A stretch of 64,000 nt of DNA from Myxococcales bacterium (lineage in GTDB: Bacteria; Myxococcota_A; Polyangia; Polyangiales; Ga0077539): positions 41,680 to 105,679 of the forward strand of contig JAEUKI010000016.1 of NCBI GenBank assembly GCA_016793325.1, written 5' to 3'. A program made the translations under genes and the position numbers. Below the pieces are notes generated by a model. The model made no database searches, was not told where the DNA came from, and saw nothing but the letters and a program-made list of their open reading frames with translations. Positions 52,969 to 61,366 of the stretch are shown here, in pieces. Every line of letters begins with the position of its first letter. The stretch's first letter is position 1.

Positions 52969-53687
52969 CGCACCATCACGAACTTTCGCGTGCTCCCGTC
53001 CGGCTGAACCTCGTCGTGAACGCGCCCCACCACGGCGAAGATCGGGCAGTTGCCCCACTCGTACATGTGATGAAACGCCGCGTCCAAGCCGACCGACCCG
53101 AGGTTCGCGATGAAGACGCTCGTGTAGAGAGGGTCCGGCCCGATGAGCGCCGCGGGCGCGAGGTTGACGCTGTCGAGCCAACGCAAGAGCGAGACGCCCC
53201 AGCGCAGCACGAACCGCGGGAGCGAGAGAAAAATGCTGAGCTCCTTGTCGGTCTGGTTGGGCTTCGGCGAGCGCGCCTCGCCCACCGCGTCGAGCACGCG
53301 CTGGACGTGCTCGTCGAACGAGTCGTTCGCGTCGAACGCGCGCTTGACGACGACGACCGGCGATCGCTCGTCCATCTGTTTTTTCGCAGAAAAGCCCAGC
53401 TCGATCTCTTTTCGCTGATAGAGGTTTCCGCCGCTCGTGAAGCGGTTGAGCCTCGGGCGCTCTCCGAGCGTCTGCACCACGGCGTACGAGTAGACGTGAA
53501 AGAAGGTGAGCTTCGTCCCGTCTTCGGCCGCGCGCTTCGCGATGTATTCGTGCGCGCGCGTCACGTCGAGCTTCTGCTCGAAGTACACGGCCGACTCGTT
53601 TCGAGTCCGCATGATGAAGGGCATGATCGCGCGCGTGAGCGAGACCTCGGAGACCAGCGTTCCGTCGTGGCGTTTGAAGAGAGGCAC
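52860..53687 (-). CDS. 2-oxo acid dehydrogenase acyltransferase (E2)-like domain protein
   Basis: A 275-residue stand-alone CAT-fold domain. Family marks are ...LTRAIMPFIMRTRNESAVYFEQKLD, LTFFHVYSYAVVQTLGERPRLNRF, and the active-site region AAFHHMYEWGNCPIFAVVGRV. In true E2 enzymes the site is HHxxxDG; here it is HHMYEWG, so the catalytic Asp is replaced. There is no lipoyl domain or E3-binding domain. Similar lone domains are known in myxobacteria and are of unknown role, perhaps acyl transfer with altered chemistry. The GTG at 53687 is chosen by similarity (PLFKRHDGTLV); the frame is open to 53720. Its end overlaps the convergent lipoprotein gene by 109 bases. Confidence 0.8.
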   Translation of the reverse strand: MPLFKRHDGTLVSEVSLTRAIMPFIMRTRNESAVYFEQKLDVTRAHEYIAKRAAEDGTKLTFFHVYSYAVVQTLGERPRLNRFTSGGNLYQRKEIELGFSAKKQMDERSPVVVVKRAFDANDSFDEHVQRVLDAVGEARSPKPNQTDKELSIFLSLPRFVLRWGVSLLRWLDSVNLAPAALIGPDPLYTSVFIANLGSVGLDAAFHHMYEWGNCPIFAVVGRVHDEVQPDGSTRKFVMVRYTFDERIEDGLYCARALDRLRKRVERWGEPVDEAP

Positions 53688-53833
53688 AGCGCCGCAATGA
53701 GAACACCAGCGACCCAGCAAACGCGAGTTCGACTCGTTCGGGCGCGGTCGCTTTCTTCGGACCCGTCGCCCGAGGGAATGTTCGCTTCGACCCCGTTGGG
53801 GATAGCGCTTCCTACACCCCCCGACGACGCTGT

Positions 53834-55069
53834 ATGACCGCAGCGAATTCGGAGCGGAAAATGGAAGTGACTCGAGACGCTGAGAAGCCCGTCGTGCAAG
53901 CGCTCTTCTGGCTCGCCGGCCTCGCCAAGACGCGCCTGACCGGGACCCCCGAAGAGCGCGCGGTGCAACAAGCGATCGCCGAGCGCCTCGAGCGCGCGGG
54001 CTACACCGTCGCGTGGCAGCCGTTTCGCTTCGCGCCGCACATCTACGGCGGGATGGCGATGCACTTCGGGCTCGCGCTCGCGTTTCTGTGGGTCGGTCAC
54101 TACTCGTTCGCGCTCTCGGCGCTCGGGCTCGCGGTCGTCTGGGTGAGCTTCTTCGTCGAAGCCACGCGACGCAAACACGTGCTGCGCAAGCTGTGGCCCA
54201 CGGTCGCGACGCAGAACCTCCTCGCGACGCTTCCCTCGAAGGGCCCCTTGCGCAGGCGCATCGTCCTGCTCGCGCACGCGGACTCTGCGTACACGGGGTT
54301 CATGTTCAACCCCGCCGTGCTCAAGGCGCTCGCCGCGCCTCCGCCCAAGGCGCTGTGGTTTCTTCGCAAGCAGCTCGCGCTCCCGATGGCGACGCTCGCG
54401 ACGCTCGTCGTGCTCCAGGCGCTCGCTTCACTGGGCGTGTATTTCGCGCCTACGTGGCTGACGTCGCTCTTGGCGATCCCCGTGGCGATCGCCTTCTTCG
54501 CGAACTTCGACGTGCTCGTGCGCAACACGGTCGTGCCCGGCGCCGCGGACAACCTCTCGGGCTGCGCGGCGCAAGTGATCCTCGCCGAACAGTGGGCCAA
54601 GGAGCGCCCCGACGGCGTCGAGGTCGTCTTCGCGTTCACCGGCGCCGAAGAAGCGGGAACCGGCGGCGCCGCGCACCTCGCGAGCCTCGCACCCAACATG
54701 TGGGACCGCGCCAACACCGACGTCTTCGTGCTCGACACGCTGTCCAACGGCGACCTCTACGCGCTCGAAGAGGGAGAGCTCTACCGCGTCCCGCAGCCGC
54801 CCGAGCTGCTCGCGTGCGCGCAGGCCGCGTCGCGCGAAGTCGCTCAAAAAGAGCTCTCTCCGTACATCATTCCCGCGGGAGCCACGGACGCGCTGGTGTT
54901 CTTGATCAACGGCTACCGCGCGATCGCGCTCACGTGCATCGACCCAGTCCAGCACGCCCCGCGCAACTACCACCACCCCAACGACACCGCCGAGCGCGTC
55001 GACCCCGCGCAGCTCGACGAGTCCACCCGCATCGCCTGGGCGATGCTGACGCGCCGCGCCGCAGAGTAA
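53834..55069 (+). CDS. M28-family zinc aminopeptidase, membrane-associated
   Basis: A 411-residue protein with an M28 catalytic domain split by an insert. Zinc-site residues are visible: LLAHADSA (His148 and Asp150), VPGAADNLSG (Asp239), FTGAEEAGTGG (Glu272 and Glu273), LDTLSNGD and NYHHPNDTAERVD (late His). The middle insert (about 160-232) and residues 72-108 hold hydrophobic segments that look transmembrane, so it may be membrane-anchored. It would remove N-terminal residues from peptides. The ATG at 53834 is used; a later ATG (MEVTRDAEK) is possible. Confidence 0.87.
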   Translation: MTAANSERKMEVTRDAEKPVVQALFWLAGLAKTRLTGTPEERAVQQAIAERLERAGYTVAWQPFRFAPHIYGGMAMHFGLALAFLWVGHYSFALSALGLAVVWVSFFVEATRRKHVLRKLWPTVATQNLLATLPSKGPLRRRIVLLAHADSAYTGFMFNPAVLKALAAPPPKALWFLRKQLALPMATLATLVVLQALASLGVYFAPTWLTSLLAIPVAIAFFANFDVLVRNTVVPGAADNLSGCAAQVILAEQWAKERPDGVEVVFAFTGAEEAGTGGAAHLASLAPNMWDRANTDVFVLDTLSNGDLYALEEGELYRVPQPPELLACAQAASREVAQKELSPYIIPAGATDALVFLINGYRAIALTCIDPVQHAPRNYHHPNDTAERVDPAQLDESTRIAWAMLTRRAAE

Positions 55070-55098
55070 CGAATCGATCGGGCGTACACTCGACGCCC

Positions 55099-56922
55099 AT
55101 GCGATCGCGCTCGACAGGGTTCGCTCTCTTCGCCGCCTGCGCCCTCGCGCGCTGCGAGTCCTCGAGCACGACGCACGACGCGAGCGCGCCGACGGACAGC
55201 AGGGTCGACTCGAGGGACGCGATCGATCCGCCGCGAGACGCGATCGAGCTGGACCAAACCGCGCCCGATGTCACAGCCGACGTGACGAGCCTCGCGGACA
55301 CGCCCGTCGTCGACTCGCGCCCGCGGGTTGAATACATGTTCGACCTCGATCGCGACGGACGCTCGGACACGAACCTCGCGCTTCGAGCCTGCGCGGGCTC
55401 GACCGCCACGTGCCTCGCGATCGACTCGTCCGTGGTCGCGTCGTCCGAAGTCCAGCTCTCTGCGATGGGCTCGCGCTGCGCTGGATCCCTCGTCGCGACG
55501 CCCATTCGTGTGCTCTCGAACCACACGGGCGACGCGATGAGCGAGATCGCCGTCGCGCACTGCATCGACCAGCGCACGAGCACGCCTCCCGCGCTCACCG
55601 TGGTCGACCCGAGCGCGCACGCGATCGTCGCGCAAACGATCGCGCCCTCGACGCAGAAGAACGCGTGGGTCGACGTCGTGCGCGGCGCCGACGACAAGCT
55701 CTACCCGTTTCTCGCGCCGTCCTACGGCGACGGCGACACATCGGGGACGTACGGAACCGCGATCTGGGGTCGCATGTGCATCTTTCGCGCAGGAGCCGCG
55801 TCGACGAGCCCGTGCGGCGCCGGATGGATCGCGGGCGACACGACGCTGCCCTCGATGCCCGGGTGGTTTCGCGAGGTCGGCGGGTACATGCAGGACCTCG
55901 ACGGCGATCGCTGGGACGACGTCACGCTCACGTATCACGCCGTCGCGCACGCGATCTCGGGCCGCACGGGCGCGGTGCTCGGCACGCTCTCGTACGACGT
56001 CGCCTCGGGCATGGCGCCGGCCTTCTTCCACTCGGGTCGCAACTACGGAACGCACTCGGCCACCCGCGCCCCCGACGGAACGCTCCGCACCACCATCGTC
56101 GCCGGCGCCCCCGTCGGGACCTTCGACGACTACAACTGCAACGTCAGTCGCTTCATCGCCGTCCTCGACGCGCGCGCCGGAACGCCCTCGTCGCGAAGGC
56201 TCGCTTGGACGCGGTACATGGGCTTCGCATCCACGATCTTCAACGGACCATTCACCAGTGAATTTGCAGCCAATCCGGCGTCTCGCATCGCGCGCCCCGC
56301 CGACGCGATGAACAACTGCGTCCATCGCTTCTCCGACTCGCGCTCGGTCATCGACGGCGTCGACTCGATCGTCGTGAACTACTTTCGACAGGACGCTCCG
56401 GTCGACCTCTGCTTGGCGCTCCAGTACGACCTCTACGTTCCTCCCGCGTGGACCGACGCCAAGAGCACTGCCTGGTACTCGTGCTTCGCCCGCAACGTCC
56501 GCGCCCGCGGAACCTGGGGCATGATGGCCCTCCGCGAGAGCGACGGACAGAGCGTCACCGGCGGCCTCGAAGTGTACGTATGGGGCCGAAGCGATCGGCT
56601 CGTCCCTTCGGGCGAGACCATCTACCTCGTCGAGCGCCTGCCGGGCCCGGGCTTCTTCGACCTCAGCGACCGCGCGCCGAGCGCCCTCTCCGCGCTGTCC
56701 CTCGTGCGCGGGCTGTTTCAAAATCGCGGGGTATTTCCAAGCAACGGTCGACCTGCGATCCGGCAAGTGAGCCCGTCGGGCTCCGTGGGCGTCGGCTCGT
56801 ACACGTACATCGCCGAGCTCGACACCCAAGACGCCGACGGCGACGGGCTGCTCGACGTGCGCATGCGCGACGGCCGTTGGATCGGCTGGGATCGAAGCAC
56901 CAACGCCTGGGTCGTGAAGTAA
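55099..56922 (+). CDS. large lipoprotein with FG-GAP-like calcium loops
   Basis: A 607-residue protein starting at the ATG 55099, with a signal peptide ending ALARC (Cys19) and an Asp-rich spacer running to about residue 75. The mature region has DxDxD-type loops (LDRDGRSDTNLAL, LDGDRWDDVTLTY, DADGDGLLDVRM), as in FG-GAP/integrin-type beta-propeller proteins, with interspersed Cys pairs. Such propellers bind calcium and ligands at the surface. No enzymatic motif. It lies 29 bases after the M28 peptidase stop and may be co-transcribed. The frame is open upstream only as shadow. Confidence 0.75.
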   Translation: MRSRSTGFALFAACALARCESSSTTHDASAPTDSRVDSRDAIDPPRDAIELDQTAPDVTADVTSLADTPVVDSRPRVEYMFDLDRDGRSDTNLALRACAGSTATCLAIDSSVVASSEVQLSAMGSRCAGSLVATPIRVLSNHTGDAMSEIAVAHCIDQRTSTPPALTVVDPSAHAIVAQTIAPSTQKNAWVDVVRGADDKLYPFLAPSYGDGDTSGTYGTAIWGRMCIFRAGAASTSPCGAGWIAGDTTLPSMPGWFREVGGYMQDLDGDRWDDVTLTYHAVAHAISGRTGAVLGTLSYDVASGMAPAFFHSGRNYGTHSATRAPDGTLRTTIVAGAPVGTFDDYNCNVSRFIAVLDARAGTPSSRRLAWTRYMGFASTIFNGPFTSEFAANPASRIARPADAMNNCVHRFSDSRSVIDGVDSIVVNYFRQDAPVDLCLALQYDLYVPPAWTDAKSTAWYSCFARNVRARGTWGMMALRESDGQSVTGGLEVYVWGRSDRLVPSGETIYLVERLPGPGFFDLSDRAPSALSALSLVRGLFQNRGVFPSNGRPAIRQVSPSGSVGVGSYTYIAELDTQDADGDGLLDVRMRDGRWIGWDRSTNAWVVK

Positions 56923-56946
56923 TCCCGACCGCCCTCGCGCGCTCGA

Positions 56947-57804
56947 TCAGCGCACGTCGATCTCGATCGCGTTGGACGCGAGCTGCCCCTCGAAGAGGTC
57001 TCCCGGCTTTGTCACCACCGGCGCGCCGCCCATCCCCTGCGCTCGTTGCCAGTCGCACTGGCGGTACACGAGCCACACACGAAATCGACCCGCGACCGGG
57101 ATCTTCGCCTCGGCGAGCGGCGAGACCCACTGCGAAAACGGCCCCGGCGAGGTCGCTCCCGCGGCGACCGACACGAGGTCGCTTTGATTCAATGTGTTGA
57201 CCATCCCGCAGCGACCGCCGACGGACGTGTAGCGATACACGCGCTGGTCCGCGGTGTTTTGCACGTACAAGTCCACAAAGGGCTCGCGCATGTGCTCGAA
57301 CGAGCCGTCGTTGCTTCGGATCACCGTGGCCCCGCGCGAGGTCCCGTTGCGCACCTCCGCGCGAAGCCCCAGCGGTTGACCTCTTCGACGCGTCGTCGCC
57401 CCGAGCAGCTCGACCCGCAGCGACGAGGTGTCCGCCGAGGCGCGCGGCGCGGGTGCGTTTCCCGTGACCGCGAGAAACACCGCGTGTTCTCGGTACGTGT
57501 GCTCGGTGCGACCGTCGCGCGTCGTGGTCGTCGGCTGCGCGCCGAGCGCGATCGCGCGATCCGTCTCGGGAACAGCCTCACCGCACGCCGTCGGAGCCTG
57601 AGAAACCTGTGGAACCTGCGGCGGCACGGGCGACGGTCGCGACACAGGCGACGGTTGCTCGATCAGCCTCGGCTGCGATCGCTGCCCCGCGCCCTCGGCC
57701 GTGCTCCGCGACTCGGGCGACACGCGCGGAGCCTCTCGCGAACACGCCCCGAGCGCACACAGAGACAGCATCGACAGCACCGCTCTACCTGACATCGAGA
57801 CCAT
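56947..57804 (-). CDS. lipoprotein of unknown function
   Basis: A 285-residue predicted lipoprotein with signal peptide AVLSMLSLCALGAC (Cys near 21), followed by a Pro/Ser/Gln-rich linker (residues 45-75, including repeated PVPPQVPQ) and a beta-rich C-terminus (LRVELLGATTRRRGQPLGLRAEVRNGTSRG, RFRVWLVYRQCDWQ) that looks like an Ig-like or invasin-like fold. The ATG at 57804 is preferred; one at 57795 is three codons later. It converges with the large lipoprotein upstream (24-base gap) and diverges from the glycosyltransferase. Confidence 0.72.
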   Translation of the reverse strand: MVSMSGRAVLSMLSLCALGACSREAPRVSPESRSTAEGAGQRSQPRLIEQPSPVSRPSPVPPQVPQVSQAPTACGEAVPETDRAIALGAQPTTTTRDGRTEHTYREHAVFLAVTGNAPAPRASADTSSLRVELLGATTRRRGQPLGLRAEVRNGTSRGATVIRSNDGSFEHMREPFVDLYVQNTADQRVYRYTSVGGRCGMVNTLNQSDLVSVAAGATSPGPFSQWVSPLAEAKIPVAGRFRVWLVYRQCDWQRAQGMGGAPVVTKPGDLFEGQLASNAIEIDVR

Positions 57805-57884
57805 TGAACCTTCGCTCCCGTTCGTCGCGCAGCGTACGCCGCGACGAGCGTAGACGCCCCGTGCCGCGCGATCCTTGGGCTCGA

Positions 57885-59147
57885 GTGACGAATTGTCACT
57901 TCGCCTTTGCGGAATTCTCGCGCGCTTGCTGTCGTTGCTCGCAGGTCGTGCTGCTCGGGACTCTCTGCATTCTACTTGTGATTTCGCTGCTCCAATGCGC
58001 GCTCGCGCTCGGGGCGCGCCGCGCGGTGCCCGCCATCTCGAGCCTGTCCGAGCGCGACGCTCCGCCGCCCGCCCGCTGGCCCACGCTCTCGGTGATCGTC
58101 CCCGCGAAGGACGAAGCCGAGCACCTCGAGCCAGCGCTGCGCTCGAAGCTCGCGAGCGATTACCCGTCGCTTCAAATCGTCGTGGTCGACGATCGATCGA
58201 CCGACGCGACGCCTTCCATCCTTCGCCGCATGCTCGACGAGCGCACAACCGACACGGGACCCGAGCTGCGCGTCGCGCGCGTCGACGCGCTGCCCGAGGG
58301 CTGGCTCGGAAAGCTCCACGCGCTCCAGCGCGGCTTCGAAGCGTCGAGCGGCGAATGGGTCCTGCTCGCGGACGCCGACGTCCACATCGCGCCCGGCGTC
58401 TTGCGCACGCTCGTCGCGCACGCCGAAGCGCAGTCGATCGACATGATCGCCGTGTTTCCCGAAATGCGCCCCGTCAGCCCCATCATCGACGCGAGCATCG
58501 CTGGCCTCCTTCGCGTGCTCTGCCTCTCGGCTCGATTGTGGAAGGCCAACGACGACGACGCGAAGCTCGGCCTCGGCGTAGGCGCCTTCAACCTCGTTCG
58601 CCGACGATGGATCGAAGAGACCAAGGCCTTCGAGCTGCTGCGCATGGAGGTCGCCGACGACGTCTCGCTCGGCGTTCTGCTCGCGCAGTCCGGCGCGCGC
58701 ACGCGGCTGTTCGCAGGGCGCAAAGACGTCTCGCTCGTGTTTCAGCCCACCGTCGGAGCCCTTTTGCGAAGCTCCGACAAGGGCGCAGGAATGCTCGGGT
58801 GGGGACTCTTCAAGCCGCTCGCCATCGCGTCCGCGCCGGTCCTCGTCGAGCTCGCCCTGCCGCTCGCCGGGCTCGTTCGCGGAGGACTCAGCGCGCTCGT
58901 CGCGGCGCTCGCGCTCGCGGCGATCACGGTCACGCACCTGTTGCTGACCGCCCACTTCGCGGGCCCCATGGCGGGCGCGACGCTCTGGCCACTCGCACAT
59001 CTATTCAACGCGTTTGCGATCTCGCGCGCGGGCTGGCTCGCGTGGCGAAGGCAAGGCGTCGTGTGGCGCGGGACGTTCTACCCTCGCGCCGTCGTCGACG
59101 CGGGCCGCAGGCTCGACCTCGGCGCGATGCGCGTGCGAACTCCGTGA
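57885..59147 (+). CDS. family 2 glycosyltransferase, membrane-bound
   Basis: A 420-residue enzyme with an N-terminal transmembrane helix (VVLLGTLCILLVISLLQCALAL), a GT-A domain and C-terminal transmembrane helices. GT2 marks are LSVIVPAKDEAEHLEPAL, IVVVDDRSTDATPSIL, WVLLADADVHIAPGVL (the DxD motif) and EVADDVSLGVLLAQSG, where the catalytic base is expected, though the usual QxxRW is missing. It resembles the HpnB-like and other membrane GT2 proteins. The substrate is unknown. The start is uncertain: a GTG at 57885 is used, and a GTG at about 57948 (VLLGTL) is an alternative. Confidence 0.85.
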   Translation: MTNCHFAFAEFSRACCRCSQVVLLGTLCILLVISLLQCALALGARRAVPAISSLSERDAPPPARWPTLSVIVPAKDEAEHLEPALRSKLASDYPSLQIVVVDDRSTDATPSILRRMLDERTTDTGPELRVARVDALPEGWLGKLHALQRGFEASSGEWVLLADADVHIAPGVLRTLVAHAEAQSIDMIAVFPEMRPVSPIIDASIAGLLRVLCLSARLWKANDDDAKLGLGVGAFNLVRRRWIEETKAFELLRMEVADDVSLGVLLAQSGARTRLFAGRKDVSLVFQPTVGALLRSSDKGAGMLGWGLFKPLAIASAPVLVELALPLAGLVRGGLSALVAALALAAITVTHLLLTAHFAGPMAGATLWPLAHLFNAFAISRAGWLAWRRQGVVWRGTFYPRAVVDAGRRLDLGAMRVRTP

Positions 59148-59173
59148 CTTCCTCTTCGAGCACACCCTCGACA

Positions 59174-59644
59174 ATGTCTGCGACAAAGGTCCCCTCGCGC
59201 ATGCGCACCCCTCACGATCGTCTGCACGTCTGTCATCCCTTCGCGTGTCTCGGATGGATCACGTTCATCGGGCTCTCTGCGTGCACACGGACGACCGAGA
59301 CACGCACGACCGAGACACGCACGATCGAGACACGCTCGGGTGACACGACAACGATCGCGCGCACACAACCGTCGGACGCGCGCGCGCCGTCACCCGAGGA
59401 CGGGCTGCCGCAGCCCGCGCGCGTGTGCTTCGCCGACGACGAAGCGCCCGTTCGCGCAGCGCTCGCCGTCCCCTCGCGCGCAGGCGTGTGGTCTCCCGAG
59501 ATGCCCATCGTCGAAGAGCACCTCAACTGGACCGTCGAGGGCGCAGGCTGCGTCGAATGGCCCAACCGACCTGGAATTTCTCTAGCCAACTGCGGATCCA
59601 ACGCCGCGCTACCGCTCGTGCGTCGCCGGCTCTGCATGCAGTGA
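59174..59644 (+). CDS. small lipoprotein with TETRT repeat
   Basis: A 156-residue protein. A hydrophobic stretch (FACLGWITFIGLSAC) ends in a lipobox; the lipidated Cys is followed by an imperfect TETRT repeat (three copies of a 15-base unit near 59285-59335). The mature domain has Cys residues near 85, 130, 144 and 155 and probably forms disulfides; no family is recognised. The ATG at 59174 is used; one at 59201 is nearer the signal. It follows the glycosyltransferase gene by 26 bases. Confidence 0.68.
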   Translation: MSATKVPSRMRTPHDRLHVCHPFACLGWITFIGLSACTRTTETRTTETRTIETRSGDTTTIARTQPSDARAPSPEDGLPQPARVCFADDEAPVRAALAVPSRAGVWSPEMPIVEEHLNWTVEGAGCVEWPNRPGISLANCGSNAALPLVRRRLCMQ

Positions 59645-59669
59645 CCACCCGTGGTAGTTGTCGCACTGC

Positions 59670-60257
59670 ATGTCCGAAGTCTCACTGAAGTGCCGCTGCG
59701 GTGAGGTCGAAGGAGCCATCGTCGACCTCGCTCCGGGCCGATTCAATCGCCTCGTTTGCTACTGCGACGACTGCCAGGCGTTCGCCCGCTGGCTGAGCCG
59801 CGACGGCGCACCCTCGATCACCAACGACCGGGGCGGAACCGACGTGTTTCAAGTCTGGCCCTCGCACGTACGAATCACGCGCGGACGAGACAAACTCCGG
59901 ATCGTGCGGCTCCGCGAAGGCGGCCTCTTTCGCTGGTACACCGAGTGCTGCAGCACGCCTGCGGGCAACATGCTGCCGTCACCGGGGTCGCCGTTCGTCG
60001 GCATCCCTGTCGCGTTTGTTCCTGCGGTGGACACGATCGGGCCGCCTGTAGGAGCGATTCAGGGGCGCTTCGCCAAGGGCGGCTGCCCCGAGGGAGCGCA
60101 CCCGTCAGTGTCCGCAGGCGTCCTCGCGACGAGCGCGTGGTTTCTCGTGAGGGGCGTCGCGCTGCGAAAAGCCAAGGGCTCGCCATACTTCGCCGACGGA
60201 CGCCCCCTCGTGGCGCCGCGCGTGCTCACCGTCGCCGAGCGCGACGCGCTTCGATAG
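59670..60257 (+). CDS. GFA-like zinc-binding protein (DUF6151 type)
   Basis: A 195-residue protein with the glutathione-dependent formaldehyde-activating (GFA) type zinc ligands: LKCRCGEVEG near the N-terminus and VCYCDDCQAFARWL at about 30-45, then TECCSTPAGNML near 95. These Cys sets bind two structural zincs in the family. Members without the full GFA motif, as here, are of unknown reaction. The start is the ATG at 59670, five codons inside the open frame, placing the motif at the family position. It converges with the dienelactone hydrolase gene, with seven bases between. Confidence 0.82.
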   Translation: MSEVSLKCRCGEVEGAIVDLAPGRFNRLVCYCDDCQAFARWLSRDGAPSITNDRGGTDVFQVWPSHVRITRGRDKLRIVRLREGGLFRWYTECCSTPAGNMLPSPGSPFVGIPVAFVPAVDTIGPPVGAIQGRFAKGGCPEGAHPSVSAGVLATSAWFLVRGVALRKAKGSPYFADGRPLVAPRVLTVAERDALR

Positions 60258-60264
60258 CCCTCGC

Positions 60265-60945
60265 TCAGCGCACGTGCTGCTTCAAGAACGCCAGCGAGCG
60301 AGCCCGCGCCAACGCCGCGCTCTCGGCGTGGTACTGCCGTCGGTGGTCGCAGTTGAACCCGTGGTCCGCCGCGTACACGTGCACCTCGACCTCGGGGTGT
60401 CGTTCGCGAAACACCTGCACTTTTTCGAGCGGAATCATCACGTCTCGCTCGCCGAAGTGCGCCATCACCGGGCACTTGGGCGCGAGGTCCAACAGGTTGA
60501 CCGCGTTGCTCCCGTAGTACGAGACCGCCGCGCGCACCGGCAACGCCGCGGCCGCGCGCCACGCGACGCTCCCGCCGAAGCAGTAGCCGATGATCCCCGT
60601 GGGAAGATCACCCATGAAATCAACCGCGGCGCCCGCGTCCGAGAGGTAGTTCTCTGCTTGGAGCGGCTTGATGAGCTCGATCCCGCGGCTCATCCCTGCG
60701 CTGTCGTACGCGAGCTCGACCCCGCGCTCGACGCGGTCGAACATCGCCGGAGCGATCACGCGAAACCCGTCCCTCGCGTAGCGCTCGCACTGCTCTCGGA
60801 TGTGCGCGTTGACGCCGAAGATCTCTTGCACGAGCACGAGCCCTCCGAGCGCCGCGCCCTCGGGCTCGCAGAGGTAGCCTTCGAGCTCGTGTCCGTCGTT
60901 TGCGCGGAGCGTTACGCGGCTCGTCTTGATGCGATCGTCGGTCAT
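60265..60945 (-). CDS. dienelactone hydrolase family protein
   Basis: A 226-residue alpha/beta hydrolase with the DLH triad: nucleophile Cys122 in IIGYCFGGSVAW, Asp168 in HFGERDVMIP, and His195 in YAADHGFNCD; Glu41 (LVLVQEIFGVN) is the activating residue. Family members open cyclic lactones of aromatic degradation or act as general esterases. The length and motifs are complete and it should be active. The ATG at 60945 is standard. It diverges from the small membrane protein across a 75-base gap. Confidence 0.93.
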   Translation of the reverse strand: MTDDRIKTSRVTLRANDGHELEGYLCEPEGAALGGLVLVQEIFGVNAHIREQCERYARDGFRVIAPAMFDRVERGVELAYDSAGMSRGIELIKPLQAENYLSDAGAAVDFMGDLPTGIIGYCFGGSVAWRAAAALPVRAAVSYYGSNAVNLLDLAPKCPVMAHFGERDVMIPLEKVQVFRERHPEVEVHVYAADHGFNCDHRRQYHAESAALARARSLAFLKQHVR

Positions 60946-61020
60946 CGTCGGGGGGACTGATCGTACCGCTCGCGTCGCGCTACAATCACCGTCGCTCTGT
61001 ACAAGTTCCTCTTTCTATTC

Positions 61021-61326
61021 GTGATTCCTGTGGCGCTCTTCGCGTGGCTGCTCTTCGCGGTCGCGCGCAGCCGCTTGCTGTTCGCGCTCACCATCCGCGC
61101 GGGCAAGATCACCAAGGTCAAAGGCCGCATTCCCCCCGTGGTCGTCGGCGAGCTCGAGGACGTCTTTCGCGGAACCGACAGCGCCGGAACGCTCACGGGC
61201 TCCACCGAACAAGGCCGCGTTCGCACTGATTTTTCAGGGCGCGTTCGCCCCGAGGTCCTCCAGCGCGCGCGCAACGTCGTCGGGCTCTACTCGCTCTCGC
61301 GATACCAAGGGCAAACGCCGCGCTGA
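61021..61326 (+). CDS. DUF3634-like small membrane protein
   Basis: A 101-residue protein with one N-terminal transmembrane helix (IPVALFAWLLFAVARSRLLFALTI) and a short basic cytoplasmic domain (GRIPPVVVGELEDVF, GRVRTDFSGRVRPEVLQRARNVVG). This fits the DUF3634 family, which has no known function. It starts with GTG; an upstream CTG at 60997 in the same frame would add eight hydrophobic residues. It is followed by a Rossmann protein gene after 40 bases. Confidence 0.72.
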   Translation: MIPVALFAWLLFAVARSRLLFALTIRAGKITKVKGRIPPVVVGELEDVFRGTDSAGTLTGSTEQGRVRTDFSGRVRPEVLQRARNVVGLYSLSRYQGQTPR

Positions 61327-61366
61327 CCATTGCCCGCCCCACGTCGGCCCCTACCCTCCGCGCCCC

